From assembly GCA_005406025.1 (NCBI GenBank), contig BGZK01001298.1:110186-174185 (forward strand): a stretch of DNA of 64,000 nucleotides. The letters run 5' to 3'. Below the pieces are notes generated by a model, which saw nothing but the letters and a program-made list of their open reading frames with translations, was not told the origin of the DNA and made no database searches. Numbering within the stretch: position 1 is the first letter of the stretch; each line of letters opens with the position of its first letter. A program made the translations under genes and the position numbers. This DNA comes from Eumeta japonica. Its lineage: Eukaryota > Arthropoda > Insecta > Lepidoptera > Psychidae. This document shows positions 10,170 to 21,479 of the stretch, in pieces.

Positions 10170-11982
10170 GTAAGTTGTTACTTTATATCGTATATTTTAT
10201 TTGGTGTGTGAATTTTATATGTGATTTAATATTCTCATGTGATAATATTAAATCCGCCGACAAAGCGAATACAATAGCGTAAAAACTAAATCGATATCTT
10301 CATTAGATCAGATTTTATGGTCAAAAATAAGTGGAGACCCATTTCTAAATATTTAATATGTTATATAATACAAACATTATTTAAATAACATAACCTCTAA
10401 CACTAAACATATCAAGCGGTGCTTTTTAAAATAGATTTCATATTTTAAATGATTGATTTTAAAGTTTATTAATATTTTACTTAAATTATAGTTTTGACAT
10501 TTCTAAATTCTAGTCACAAAAGTGTTTGTTTGATCCTAGAAACTCCTCCAGCATTAACAAATCTACTCTAGGCAAATTAGAGCTGTTTGCCTTGGTAAAT
10601 CCTTTTTCCATGGCTTATTTTTTTAGTGAGAATACAAAACGAAGCAATAGATCGATAGGAATCACGAAATACTGTTTAAATACAAATTAAAACAATGAAT
10701 AAGTGTAACGGTCGTTGAGTTTCGTACGGAATTTATGTGATAGCGTCAGTTTGTACAAAGGCGTGACGTAATTCAATTTGATTGCTGTTCAAATGAGAAT
10801 GGTGAACGTCTGAATTTTGTAGTTTTATTTTAATAAATAAAATAATAATCTCGCCTTATTAATGACAAAAAATATTTATTTTGTTATGTATTAATTGTTT
10901 TACAGTAGATAAACATATTATTTTATTAATTCTTATTTACTGTCATCTTGCCTCTTGTACCTCAGCCGCTAATACCAATAACTGACACAAACTATTTTAA
11001 TATGCTGTGGTCCCGATCCTATGAGTTTGGTGACTTACCTACCTGTACTTGGTACAAAATAATTTGGAATTGAGACCTATTTTTTTATTCAAGGAATATG
11101 CCACCCATTAGACTTGACACTTCAATTAAGGCCTAAAACAAAAACTATTCCTAGTATAATATTAACTAATATAACCAGATCTAGACTTGATGTGCGGTGG
11201 ACGTTTATTGCAATTCCCTCCACAGAACTGTACAGTTGATGCGTATAGACCAGACTCACTTATCGAATTTAATTAAAAGTAGCACAGAAAATTAGAATAA
11301 CATAATTAAACTTCAAGAATGATTAAATTATCGCTTTAAAAATAATTAGTTATCAAATTTAGGGTTTCGAGGAAAACTTTCCTTATCACTTAATCCCGGA
11401 CAAAGGCACGGTTTTTGAAAAGCTTATAAGTACCTATATACCTACGTATATGATTACCTATACAATGTTAGACCATGCAATTTGTATAGACATGTAAATG
11501 AAATTATGTATATATCTATACAAACTGCTTAGTTTTAATCGTAATTTTTATTTTAACTAAAAGTTTGGAATCGTGACTGCTAATTCTATGAATATAAAAA
11601 TGTAACACATACACAAATTACATTTACGTATGTGTCATATCTTCAGAATTATACAAAAAATGATTTTATTTTGAAACATAATAAAAACAAACGCGGAAAG
11701 AGGTGTACATTGATGGAAAGAAATCTATAAGTTCCTTAAAAAACTTGAAGACAGAACTTGAAAGATCTCTTGCTAAATGCAACATCTTAGAGATTTTGAA
11801 GTGTAAAATTTTGGTAAGACGTTATTACTTAATGATAATAAGTAGGCCTCCTAATATTTCATTAATACACTGATTGCCCCCATCTATACTTATGTTTTGT
11901 AAAATAAATTACACAAATTATGCCAAAATTAAAAACAGCAAAAACGAAATAAAAATCCATACGAAACGTTTTCATGATTTTA
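10170..11982. other. AT-rich spacer
   Basis: I found no further THAP exons, no transposon ends and no GC-rich islands. Short runs such as CTATACAAACTG are unremarkable. Confidence 0.55.
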
Positions 11983-12047
11983 TAATAGACACACAAAGTA
12001 ATTCAAATTGCAAAGCAATTGCTTTGAGTCACTTCGTGTGTCTATTA
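11983..12047. ncRNA. Precursor-microRNA-like hairpin (candidate)
   Basis: A 65-base inverted repeat has arms that pair over 25 positions: 12 perfect pairs (TAATAGACACAC with GTGTGTCTATTA), one A/C mismatch, 4 pairs, one A/C mismatch, then 7 pairs including one G-T, closing on a loop of about 15 bases. Length, arm size and scattered mismatches resemble an animal pre-miRNA. The loop side contains a second perfect palindrome, CAAAGCAATTGCTTTG (12011-12026). I recognise no known microRNA seed. A small foldback transposon is the main alternative. Confidence 0.35.
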
Positions 12048-12199
12048 TCAATCATTTTAAATAATCATGTCAAATATTGTATGATATTTTTACAGAATGA
12101 CGAAGTTGGATCTTCTAAACACTATAAATACCTACAGTTGAATAGCAAACATGGGTTTGTATCTGTTAGGTAGATTTTTCGTCTGGTTTAAAGTTGGTG

Positions 12200-12445
12200 T
12201 AAGGGTGTATGTATGAGACGCACGAAATTCTGCCGCTGTGAAGTCAGCTACTAAAGCATCGCAATGGCTTAAAATAGAAATACGCGGGGAGAAGCAGGCA
12301 GGGTTGGGGGGCGTTAACCTCATTGCATTGCATCATTCGCAGAAAATTCCGAGCGTCAGAGTTTCGTGTGTTATACTGTACGTGGATGGCGAGCACCGGT
12401 CCTGCAGAAACCTAAACGACAACTGCACCAGGACTTCGATTCGCC
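12200..12445. promoter_or_regulatory. GC-rich island, candidate regulatory block
   Basis: This is a moderately GC-rich stretch with CGCGGGGAGAAGCAGG, GGGGGGCGTTAACC and GAGCACCGGTCCTGC. Its open frames on both strands overlap and are low in complexity. Function is inferred from composition only. Confidence 0.25.
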
Positions 12446-12779
12446 GATTAAAAAACAGCTAAATTTTTAGCACACATAATCGACGAGCTTATATGGAAAA
12501 AAAAATCATGGATGTCAACGAAGCAAGAGAGATACACAGCGATAGTGGCATCTGGAAATCTGTAGTCTCTGCTTGTCTTTTTGGAAAATACGTGTGTGTT
12601 TATAACAATAATAAATTAACAGGGTTAACTGTCAATTGCTAGAACTTATTATGCTGTAGTTTTATTATTGTAATTATATTACAAGAGCGGTGCGGGCCGA
12701 AAAGTTAACAGTGTTGTCTTTGATTTAGAATATTCTGGGTTCTAAACCACGATCGCGAGGGGCGAATAGACCATTGATT

Positions 12780-13110
12780 CAGATTTAAACCGCTAGTGTC
12801 GCGTCTATCAGAGAATTTTACATCGTCGGTCTTCGACGTTATTACCGCGTCGGTGAGGACAATGGACAGCAGCCCCAATCTGCACTGCGTCGACGTAAAG
12901 TACTCAAGGTCACAGATCCTCGATTCGATACGACAAGATTGTGGGAGGGAGACGAGAAAGCGATTAGTGAAGTGTTACTCACTGGCCGTCGTACTTCAGC
13001 ACAATGCCGGAACTTCTACAGAGCACCAGCCCTGCCCCCCCCCCCCCATACGTATCTACAAACAGCTGCGAATACGCGGGTGCGGCTCTCCGTTGACCGC
13101 CGCCTGTGAA
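12780..13110. promoter_or_regulatory. GC-rich island with a 13-base C run
   Basis: CpG-rich sequence contains CGACGTTATTACCGCG, CTGCGTCGACG and, at 13035-13047, an unbroken run of 13 C. A 136-codon open frame (12796-13206) crosses it but shows no domain, is interrupted in sense by the C run (prolines) and lacks splice borders, so I do not call it a gene. It could be a regulatory block; the C run is also a likely length-polymorphic site. Confidence 0.3.
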
Positions 13111-13712
13111 CAGACATTTATTTACATTCATATGCAAATTCACCTTATATTAAAATTTCTAAGCGTCAACAATGTACTTCGCATGATAAAATACTTATTA
13201 CTGTGACTTGAACTCTTAATCTTAATATTAAAGAAACTGAAACGTCATTTTCTAAAAATAATAATTTATCTATACTTACTTAAAATATAAAAGATTTTTC
13301 TTCGAATTCGTTGATATTCTTCTTTACTCCATAAATTGGATTTAGAAAACCAATGTTAATTTATTATTAAATAGATTCTTAAAGATGCACACAAACCTTT
13401 TGAGCAGTTTTGACTCTCTTATTTACATTACTTTAAAACTATAAGTTTTTTCTCAGCTCTACAATAAATCTATTTTAGGAATTCTGGTTATAAATTTTAA
13501 TTTTTGTAAAGTCTAAAAGAAATCGCTATTAAGTTGAAAAAATAATTAAAATACAAACGAAAAAAAAATGTATTGAATCACCTTTTAGCCTAGTCGCGAT
13601 AAGGTGCAAAAAGAAAAACAGCAACTTTCTAACTAACTAGTTAGTTATCGTAAATAAAGTAAATCACTAAAAATTAAACGTTCTTAGAAAACGCAAGTAG
13701 GTGGAGTTTTTA
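13111..13712. other. AT-rich spacer
   Basis: No gene or recognisable repeat was seen. CTAACTAACTAGTTAGTTA near 13632 is a small palindromic run. Confidence 0.55.
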
Positions 13713-13775
13713 AAAAAACCGGCGAAGTGCGAGTTGGACTAGCGCATCGAGGGTTCCGTACAGATCTGTAGGTAC
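13713..13775 (+). repeat. 5' end of a dispersed Lepidoptera-type repeat
   Basis: AAAAACCGGCGAAGTGCGAG, then TTGGACTAGCGCATCGAGG and GTTCCGTAC match from memory the start of a repeat very common in moth and butterfly genomes. The copy soon decays downstream, so the right border is approximate. A second copy in opposite orientation is at 28030-28120, and a 3'-end-like piece is at 20990-21185. Confidence 0.6.
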
Positions 13776-15239
13776 ATAAGTAAAAATTCACCAATCACGA
13801 CAATCGAGTCATAGTTATGGTATTTTTATTGCAAAATGAAATCCATAACATTACAATGTTGAAAGTTAGATGAGCATAAATTTAAAACAAAGGTCTCTAT
13901 CGTTTAAGTAGTGCTTTATTTTATACTAACAAATATAATTTATTTCATAATATAACTGAAATACCCACACTAGCCTTGCAGCAGTCTTGCAAAAGTTCTT
14001 TTATCAAAGTTATTTATTTACAAAGTTTTTCAGCCACTATTTAGAAGTCTGGTTCAAAAATTCTTGATTTCATCTCTTCCTCACCCACTCCCATTCGCTG
14101 CCCTTTTCACTGTTGCTTTCCTTCCTCCTCTGATTCCATGTCTCCCTTTCTCCTTTTGTTCTTGCCACTTCAATCTTTTAGTCCCGCCCTGTTTTATCTG
14201 AGTTTCATTAAAATCGACTGTGTATTGTCGAGTAAGTAAACTAACACTTAGATAGGCATCGGTTTCTGAATAATTAATAAATTAGACTCTTACTTCAACG
14301 GCAGGATAAGTATAAGACAATCGAATGCCCATAACTTGGGCGTGGTTTCTGAACCACGTCCTCTTCAAGTCCTCTTGGACTTGAAATTTGGTGGTTGATC
14401 GATGAAGAGTGTTGCTCTCTAATCAGAAGGATTAGATCTAGATAGAATCTGCCGGATTCAAAACCTAACCACGGGCTAATCGGCCAATGGGTTTTGACTA
14501 AAGTCAAACTAAACAACTCGATTCGCGTTTCGGAGAACACGTCTGGTCTTTGGTCTCGAAAATCGTCACCACATCGGCAGTAAGGGCTGGTAGCATTTTC
14601 CAGTCCGCATTGTCCGCACAGCTTAAGAATTAAGCCTTCAATCTGGTACAAAAATATTATGGGAGAGTTTACATCAATATTGGGTATTGTGCTTTAAACT
14701 AGGTTTTAATCACCAGGGAATTAGACGGTAACTCATTTATGGTGGCTTAATGCAGTTCGAAGGCTGCTGATGACATCGATGACCAAGGAACCGAGCGCTA
14801 AACGTGGTCTCTGAGGCACAAAGCATGTGATTTAATTTGACTCGAGTTAAAAACTAATTGATCAAGTTGCTTGTGGTCAGCATCGAACTCAGAGCGCTTC
14901 CTGGTCTGAAGACAATAACTCTGAGCTGCCACGAATATTGTCGCACATCACATATCACATGGTGTGATATGTGATGTGGATTTCTACTCAACGATGGACA
15001 GATAAGAGCCGGCACAAAAAAAATTATTAAGCGTTATTGGAAACATACGTTTTTCTTATTAAAGATTAATGTAATAAATCTACAGAGCAGTTTTATGAAC
15101 TGGTGCAGTTATTAGGTAATACAAATATTTACTACCTATATATTTCTCATAAAACGAAAAAGCTTAGTTGAGTTTTAATAAAATTTTCCCTATTATCAAA
15201 CCCTAGGATCCCTTTAGTTTGCTATAGTTAATTACCCAT
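13776..15239. other. Spacer with an uncharacterised stretch at 14290-14650
   Basis: Mostly AT-rich. Between 14290 and 14650 the composition is more balanced and the minus strand is open for 118 codons (including a CGQCGLENATSPYCRCGDD segment). I cannot match it to a protein family, and it could be a transposon remnant. 14760-14940 likewise has balanced composition without a recognisable content. Confidence 0.4.
14944..14978. repeat. Perfect 16-bp-arm palindrome
   Basis: CACATCACATATCACA (14944-14959) is followed after TGG by its exact reverse complement TGTGATATGTGATGTG (14963-14978). This is one of the strongest small palindromes in the window. A cruciform, a transposon relic or a binding site for a dimer are possible. 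Confidence 0.85.
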
Positions 15240-15350
15240 CCTCAATTTCGCTAAACCGGCGGGCAGAGGGCGCGAGGAGCGATTTCGTGTGATTAATTAT
15301 CTCGCGTTGAACAATAGCCGGCGCTCTTTGTAACGTCCGGGGGAAGCCTC
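15240..15350. promoter_or_regulatory. GC-rich island with Sox, homeodomain and TCF-like words
   Basis: This compact block contains GTGATTAATTATC (homeodomain-like), GAACAATAG (Sox-like core ACAAT) and GCTCTTTGT (TCF or Sox-like) within about 50 bases, set in CpG-rich sequence. Such clustering is typical of developmental enhancers. The factor assignments rest on short consensus words and are tentative. Confidence 0.35.
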
Positions 15351-18300
15351 ACATAGGAATTTGCGTGATGATGTAATTGTGTTATGATGATTTGTATTGC
15401 GTGAGCTATGTTATGCAAAAAAGTCAACCAACATTTTGAGATAGTTAAAACATTAACGGTTTTTTTTTTAAATATAAAAATAATTCAGTTTGAAAAAAGT
15501 TTTGTAGAAAGTTGAAACAAAAATTATATACACATGCTTGTTAAAATTTCCATTAAATTTTTTTTAAGAACCGTGTTGGAAAATCGATGGTATTGTATGG
15601 TCATTAAAAAGTAACCAATAGATGCAATTATAATACGTTATTTTATATAACATTATATACAAAATAATATTTTAAAAATCTTCATTTAAAAAAAAAAAAA
15701 TTAAAAAATCTGTTATCACACACTTCGATCGATATTCTTAAAGAAAATAAATATGGTCTTGAGAGCGATCTCTCAAAATAAATTTTAATTTCTCTTATTC
15801 TTACTTTTTTGAAGGAGAATTTTAATGAATGTTTCAACATAGCATGTTATATGATATGAATAGGCACTGTATACGTAGGTAGTCATACACTCTGCATTTA
15901 GGTATAAAAAAAGTTTCACGTTCTCATAATAAAATATCTAATCTGACAATTTAGATTTCATATACCGACCTCTTAAAACATCTATCATTATTTTCTTCAG
16001 CAAAAAAGGCCAACCTTGTCTCGTCATAAGGGGATTTCGGTCGTGTTAGTCATAACAAAGTAACAGTTAGTAACCCTACACTCATTAGGGTAAGTTCGAG
16101 CCAACACTTGTCCCGGGCTGTTCTCGTTATCCCGGCCTCCATTTGTATCCCGCAACGCGGCCTAATCCCGGGATAATCCGGGATCACGAATCATGACACT
16201 ATTGTTGTAAGTGTGAAACCGACACAAATAGGCCTACGGCTTTGCGCGCCCCCCTGCGGGCGTGATAAATGGAATTGAGTCGTATATTTGCGTCGGAAAG
16301 TTTCTTCTTCTACTTCATTATAACTGGAGTTACTGAATTTTATTTATACAGGCGTGTGCAATGGAATATGAATTTTAATACAAATATAAATAGAGAATAG
16401 GTTTCATTACAATATTATTCAATTTATTGTAAAAAGAATCGTGTTATAGTTAAAGCATATATTTGTTTAGTCATGTGGCAATATGTTCCGAGAGACATAT
16501 TTTCTCTTCAGCTGCACATGATATGGATGCAAAGAAGCACAAGAAAATAAGCACTAGTAGAGATATCATCTAATAATTCTATGTACTAGTAGTTATTTGT
16601 TTAATTTATCCGGTATTTACTGTTGGATGTTACGGACTATATGTATTTGGGAAATCAGCTACGTTACAACAATGGAGTTTTTATTAAAATTCGTACGTTT
16701 GTTCAAAAGTTGATATCTAAAAAAAAAAATTTAGACCAAGAAAATGTTTCAGCAAAGCTTCGTTTGTTGATTTGTTAATCGGTTAAGACATGTAATCCAG
16801 AAAATTGATTAGAATAGTATAAAATAGCGAAACAATGACTTTAAGAACGTTGTAAATTTTATCGTAGTTTCGACTACGATTTTAAATATCGACAATTGAC
16901 GCTATTTTAAAATAATTATGAAGTAATTAGTAAAGCTGAAGAAGCGTGCCAACTTAAAAAGTACGTGAAAAGACTAAGGAACACCTATTTCCTTGTGTTT
17001 AAAATATTGTGAACCTACAATTTTACACAAAAACCTACGCGATGGTTGAAAAATAAATTAATACAGATGACATTTAATATATGACATTTAACTGTATGTA
17101 GATTAACTGTTGTTGCATGATTTTCAAACTGAATATCTTGATTTAATTCCTAAATTAGTAGTAATAACGACACAAGCTTAAAGCTTTGTAGTCTAAAAGC
17201 GCAGTCGCTACGGCGCTCTCGGGACGGAAAAAATTGTAAACGCTTTCGAACTGCGTTTGGTGGAGTTTGACACTTTCAACTACTCTCCTAGTAGTTCTAA
17301 GTTTTATTGCTAAATATTTATATGAAGGCTGCTTTGAGATTTTAAACAACTAGAGATGCCAACATCCTTCCTCATACCTTGATTCAACTTTAGAAGCTGA
17401 GAGAGAAGTTTATAGCTCGAAGCCCTTCACGTGGCCCGGAGTGAGTTGGGGGCCATTAAGGACCCTCGTCATTAATGTGGATGTCTGTCCGGAACCAACA
17501 GCTTACCGTAAGTTCTGAGACACGGAGATATAATATAACTTAGAAATTTAGAAGTCGATTCGCCCATTCACCTGGAGGTACCAGATTCGATCTGGTACTT
17601 TACTATCTTTGTTTGCTGGTTAGGAAGTGATTATATGGTTCTTATGGTTCTTATGGTTCTTATTGTTTGTTATTGCAATAGAGAATTTAGATACTGAAAT
17701 AAATTCATACTGCTTTTGATCGAATATTTTAGCCGACCATATACGGTTACACGGTTTAATAACCTTTTGAAACACATAACTTCTTAAGTAGTTCCTGTAG
17801 CTGTACATAACTTCAGATTGTTGAGGTACAAGTAATATTTTACGAGGTATTATCCATTAAAATATGTTATTTTGCTTCGGATATCGTCTTAAAACAACGT
17901 AAAATGCATTAATAAAAAGATAATTAAAGTAATAAAAACATTAAGCCATTTTTTTTATTGTATTATGGTTGTTATTATATGTATTATTAGGATTACACAA
18001 ATAAATAAAAAAAAAAATGTTTGTGAGCAAGTATCTTAAACAGCAGGTTTCAACTTGCGGAATGTTTTGTAAAAAGTAAACTTCATGATGCTAATAATTA
18101 TCTATCGACGTAGATTCTATTAAAAACCCTTCTGAACTATTAACATCTATAGCAATAATTATCAATTAATAGTAACGTAATGATAATAATATTAAATAAT
18201 TCATAATAACGGTAAATCTTGTCAATTATCTTGTTATAAAAGTGCATTTGCTAGTTACCTTATCATAATCATTGAGTTTATGGATACTGTTAATACAATT

Positions 18301-18927
18301 CATATACAATTTCGTGTAATCCTTGTGTGATCCTTCAAGTACAGTGTTGTACTAGAAACAGAATAGTAAATGTCTTATTAATAAATAAGGCTCTAGTAGT
18401 ACTTTTACGTACAGTAAACTCATAAGTGAGAACTACAATATAATCAATGTTTCAAATACATATTTTTTTTCAAACATAAATATGACTAACTTGTTTGGAA
18501 AGAGGTATATTTACTAGTATTGCGATGTAACATCAGACATGCGCATGCTGCCATTTATAAAATAAAGTTTTTATGAGGCAATTAACTTTTAAGATCGGCA
18601 GAAACGTATGACAACGAAAATAAAAAAAATATAGTATAATATGATTCCATAAATGAAATTATTGGAAGGAAATTTTGAATAAAATAAATTTAACTTATGA
18701 GTCAGCAATTACAATGGCCACAGAATTCTACTATATATTACGACAGATAGTAAATTTCATTATAATTCCTTAGAGAAAAAAAATTTATATTTATACTCGC
18801 TTATCTATCCGTACATCTGTCAATATTTGTATCAATCACTCCAGTACATTTTGCTAGCATTATATAATTACGGTAAAATATAATTTTAATATATATTTAT
18901 ATTCACATACTAAAGAGGTACATATCC
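15351..18927. other. Long spacer with two GC-rich islets
   Basis: No gene is seen. GC-rich islets lie at about 16100-16290 (CGGCCTCC, ATCCCGGGATAATCCGGG, GCGCCCCCCTGCGGGCG) and 17400-17520 (CACGTGGCCCGGAG, GGGGGCCATTAAGGACCC). A small palindrome, GTACCAGAT-TCG-ATCTGGTAC, sits at 17578-17598. A 10-base unit TTATGGTTCT is repeated about three times at 17634-17664. Confidence 0.5.
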
Positions 18928-18955
18928 ACGTACCCCCTAAGTACCTACGTAGCCT
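18928..18955. repeat. Flanking direct repeat, left copy
   Basis: ACGTACCCCC, AGTACCTACGTAGCCT: a near copy stands on the far side of the hAT relic (19839-19866) with the same order of words. It is too long and too diverged for a usual 8-bp hAT target duplication, so it may reflect a local duplication or an element end. Confidence 0.55.
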
Positions 18956-18969
18956 ATGGATCTCCGGCG

Positions 18970-19827
18970 TAGGCTTGTTGATATATTTTAAAATATCGAA
19001 TTCACGATATATCGATATTTTTATATATATCAACATTTGAGTTTGATATATTGAAAAAAAATATTGATATTTCGATAGTTCGAAAAAAACAATCGTAAGT
19101 CGGTTCCAAAATGATTTATATAGTTTATAATTCAGTGTATTTATTAAATAAATTAAATTACGAATGTATGAAAATGTTAGATTCTTAGTAATTATTATTG
19201 TTTAATTTTAATAAAACAATTATGCGTACCAATATTTCTCAGTGAGAGTTTTTAAAAATACTCGTTGTTTTATATGTTCAGCTGCTTGACTACTACAATT
19301 ATTAGGCACTAAAAATTTGATTGCAGAAGCAATTGCTTCAGATGCTACAGATGTAGCAGAATAAATTAAATATTTAACAGCTACTTCTGATAGCACAGGA
19401 GTAAAATGTCCAATATCGATCCAAAATTTTAGTGCATTTGATAACCTTGAAATATTTAGCTGATCTAAATAGTGCTTTAATTCAGCAGGCATTGTACCAA
19501 AACTTACTGCTAGGCATCGGATTATAGTTTTTCTTTCATACAAAATTACATTTTGTTTTAAGACAATATGCAAATAAATAACTGAAATGAGAAAAAACAT
19601 AACATATTGCAAATAAAATACGGTATATTAAGTTTATGATTATATTGTAGTTTAAAGAATTGGCTGGAAAAAATGAAAATTCAAAACTTTTTTAAGAAAA
19701 TCTCGACCGTCGATATATATATTTCAATATCGAGCTATCGATATACCGTCCAAAAAAGTCTAATTAATAAATATCGATATTTCTAAATGATAATATCGAT
19801 ATATCGATATTTTGTCAACAGTTCTAC
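18970..19827 (-). mobile_element. hAT transposon relic with TATCGATA-rich ends
   Basis: A hAT transposase C-terminal fragment (19220-19612, minus strand) is bracketed by two segments dense in TATCGATA-type words: about 18990-19090 and about 19700-19815. The outermost parts are similar in inverted sense: CTTGTTGATATATTTTAAAA on the left, and on the right the complement of TATCGATATTTTGTCAACAG. This suggests decayed terminal inverted repeats, though exact borders and an 8-bp duplication could not be fixed. Most of the transposase is missing, including the BED finger and catalytic core. Confidence 0.6.
19220..19612 (-). pseudogene. hAT transposase C-terminal dimerisation domain fragment
   Basis: The 130-codon frame has the hallmarks of the hAT family C-terminal dimerisation region. 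From about residue 46 there is LKHYLDQLNISRLSNALKFW, then TPVLSEVAVKYLIYSATSVA with the signature A-x-KYL-x-x-x-ATSV-x-SE, and finally VFLKTL near the end. In intact proteins SE-x-x-FS-x-A-G follows; here it reads SEAIASAIKF, so it has drifted. The N-terminal BED zinc finger and DDE-type catalytic residues are absent, so it cannot work as a transposase. Whether the fragment is a domesticated exon was considered; nothing supports it. Confidence 0.75.
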
Positions 19828-19838
19828 CCTAGTATCGT

Positions 19839-19866
19839 ACGTACCCCCCCGGGTAAGTACGTAGCC
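19839..19866. repeat. Flanking direct repeat, right copy
   Basis: ACGTACCCCCCCGGG, TAAGTACGTAGCCT repeats the left flank of the hAT relic (18928-18955) with small indels in the C run. Further GTACG and GGGTA words follow to about 19915. Confidence 0.55.
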
Positions 19867-20989
19867 TCCTGAGCACGTATGATACCTGAGTACGGGCATC
19901 GTATATATACGGGTAATGTGTCTAAATGAAAACATAATGTTCTTCAGAAGAGAAGACTCGGATATCTGTGCATTTCAGGTTTACTAATAACTGATAATAA
20001 AAATCGTGTCACTAAAAACACCCCCTTTAAAGTTTAAATAATAATAACCTATAATTTAGAAACACCAGTGTTTGCGAAAACAAATTAATACTGCTGTGAA
20101 TGAAAAGGTATATTGATTCTGTTGTCTGATATTTTTGCGTAAGACTAGTTTGATTTGTGGGGTATTAAAGCCTTTTTTTGTGTTTTTCAAAACAGTAATA
20201 AAACCAAAACACACATCAATAAAATTGTTCGCCCATTTCATAGAGGGTACCTACATTTTACAATTACAATGCATACAATTTAACATAATGCAGGTTAATT
20301 ACAATGTATTAATTTAAATAAGGAAGCTAGATAACAATTGTGGTACAAAACAAGTCTGGAATGAGCATACTGAAGAAGAAAAATTTAATAGTTTATATTT
20401 GTAAAATTGAAAGTATATTAAATATGGCAAAGTGAAATTGTATCACATTAAAGTTAAAACAAACATCGAATCTGGAGTATCTGGGACGTTTCCTTAAAAT
20501 GTGCAGTACTGCTGACATTCATAAGCGACATGTGATAATTCCCTGCGGCTGCCATTTTGGAAAATATCAATTGAAATCTTAAATAAGATTGAAATCGTGC
20601 TATTTAATATTCGTATTATGATTTAAGATTATAAAAAAAAATCTTTTAAACAAGTCTAATCGAGGATGTAACCGGACAAAATTAAAATGCAATTGTGATG
20701 ATCTTTCAATATACTTAATGCGCTTTCGACGAATGATGAAATTTTTTAAATGATATTAGGTAACATTTTCGTTATTACATTACATTGAGTTATTTTTACA
20801 AGAGCGCGTATCAAATAACAATAAATAAAATCAGCACATGCACTTACCACTTTTGATTGTAATAAAAAACATTTTTCCACAATCATAACCCGTATATTTT
20901 CCCACACATTTGTTGTTCGTTTGACATCTATTATCCCCTCTTTTTCTTCCATGGCCGTGTCATTTTGTTTAATATTTATTGCCAGTATA
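19867..20989. other. AT-rich spacer
   Basis: No gene, island or recognised element. Overlapping 60-codon frames on both strands at 20056-20317 are chance. Confidence 0.55.
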
Positions 20990-21185
20990 AGAACTTTTAC
21001 TAGATTTTAATAGCAGTTTAGAATATTAATGCCTGAAATGAACTCGAACTTTATCATATGTGTACCAAATTTTGGAATTGGTCGGTCCAGTATATTCAGA
21101 GTAATGTTGACAGACGGGAAGATAGACACTCATGAGTGTTATAAGGATTTCATTTTTGTCCGGACATAAGGAACCCTAAAAATGG
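20990..21185 (+). repeat. 3'-end-like part of a dispersed Lepidoptera-type repeat
   Basis: ATATGTGTACCAAATTTTGG, TTGGTCGGTCCAGTA, AGTAATGTTGACAGACGGGA and the closing CATAAGGAACCCTAAAAA follow the order of words I recall for the 3' part of the repeat whose 5' end is seen at 13713 and 28120. It is decayed; borders are approximate. Confidence 0.5.
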
Positions 21186-21479
21186 CAAGGAGTGAATGGA
21201 GTAAAGAAATAACCTGCATACGGGTCGAAGGGTTAATGTTCTGTACCGATAGGTTCATTAGTTTATAACTAATGTTTGGACAAAGAAAAAAATCGTTTTA
21301 ATTAGGTATATATTATACAATTATTCGACGCCAAATTATTTGCTAATAGTTTGAGTCTATTTATCATTTAAAACCCATACACAATTTACTATTTTCTTTT
21401 CAACGTCTATGAAATCTTTTATTTAATTTAATATCTATGAAAATTGATTTTTTTTTATAAAATTGGGAAAATAACGGAA

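Noticed and set aside
12796..13206. 136-codon open frame
   Set aside because: It crosses a 13-base C run and a GC-rich island, and shows no family signature.
14295..14651. 118-codon minus-strand frame with Cys-rich CGQCGLENATSPYCRCGDD
   Set aside because: It was considered as a zinc knuckle of a retroelement, but the cysteine spacing fits no family I know and nothing adjacent supports one.
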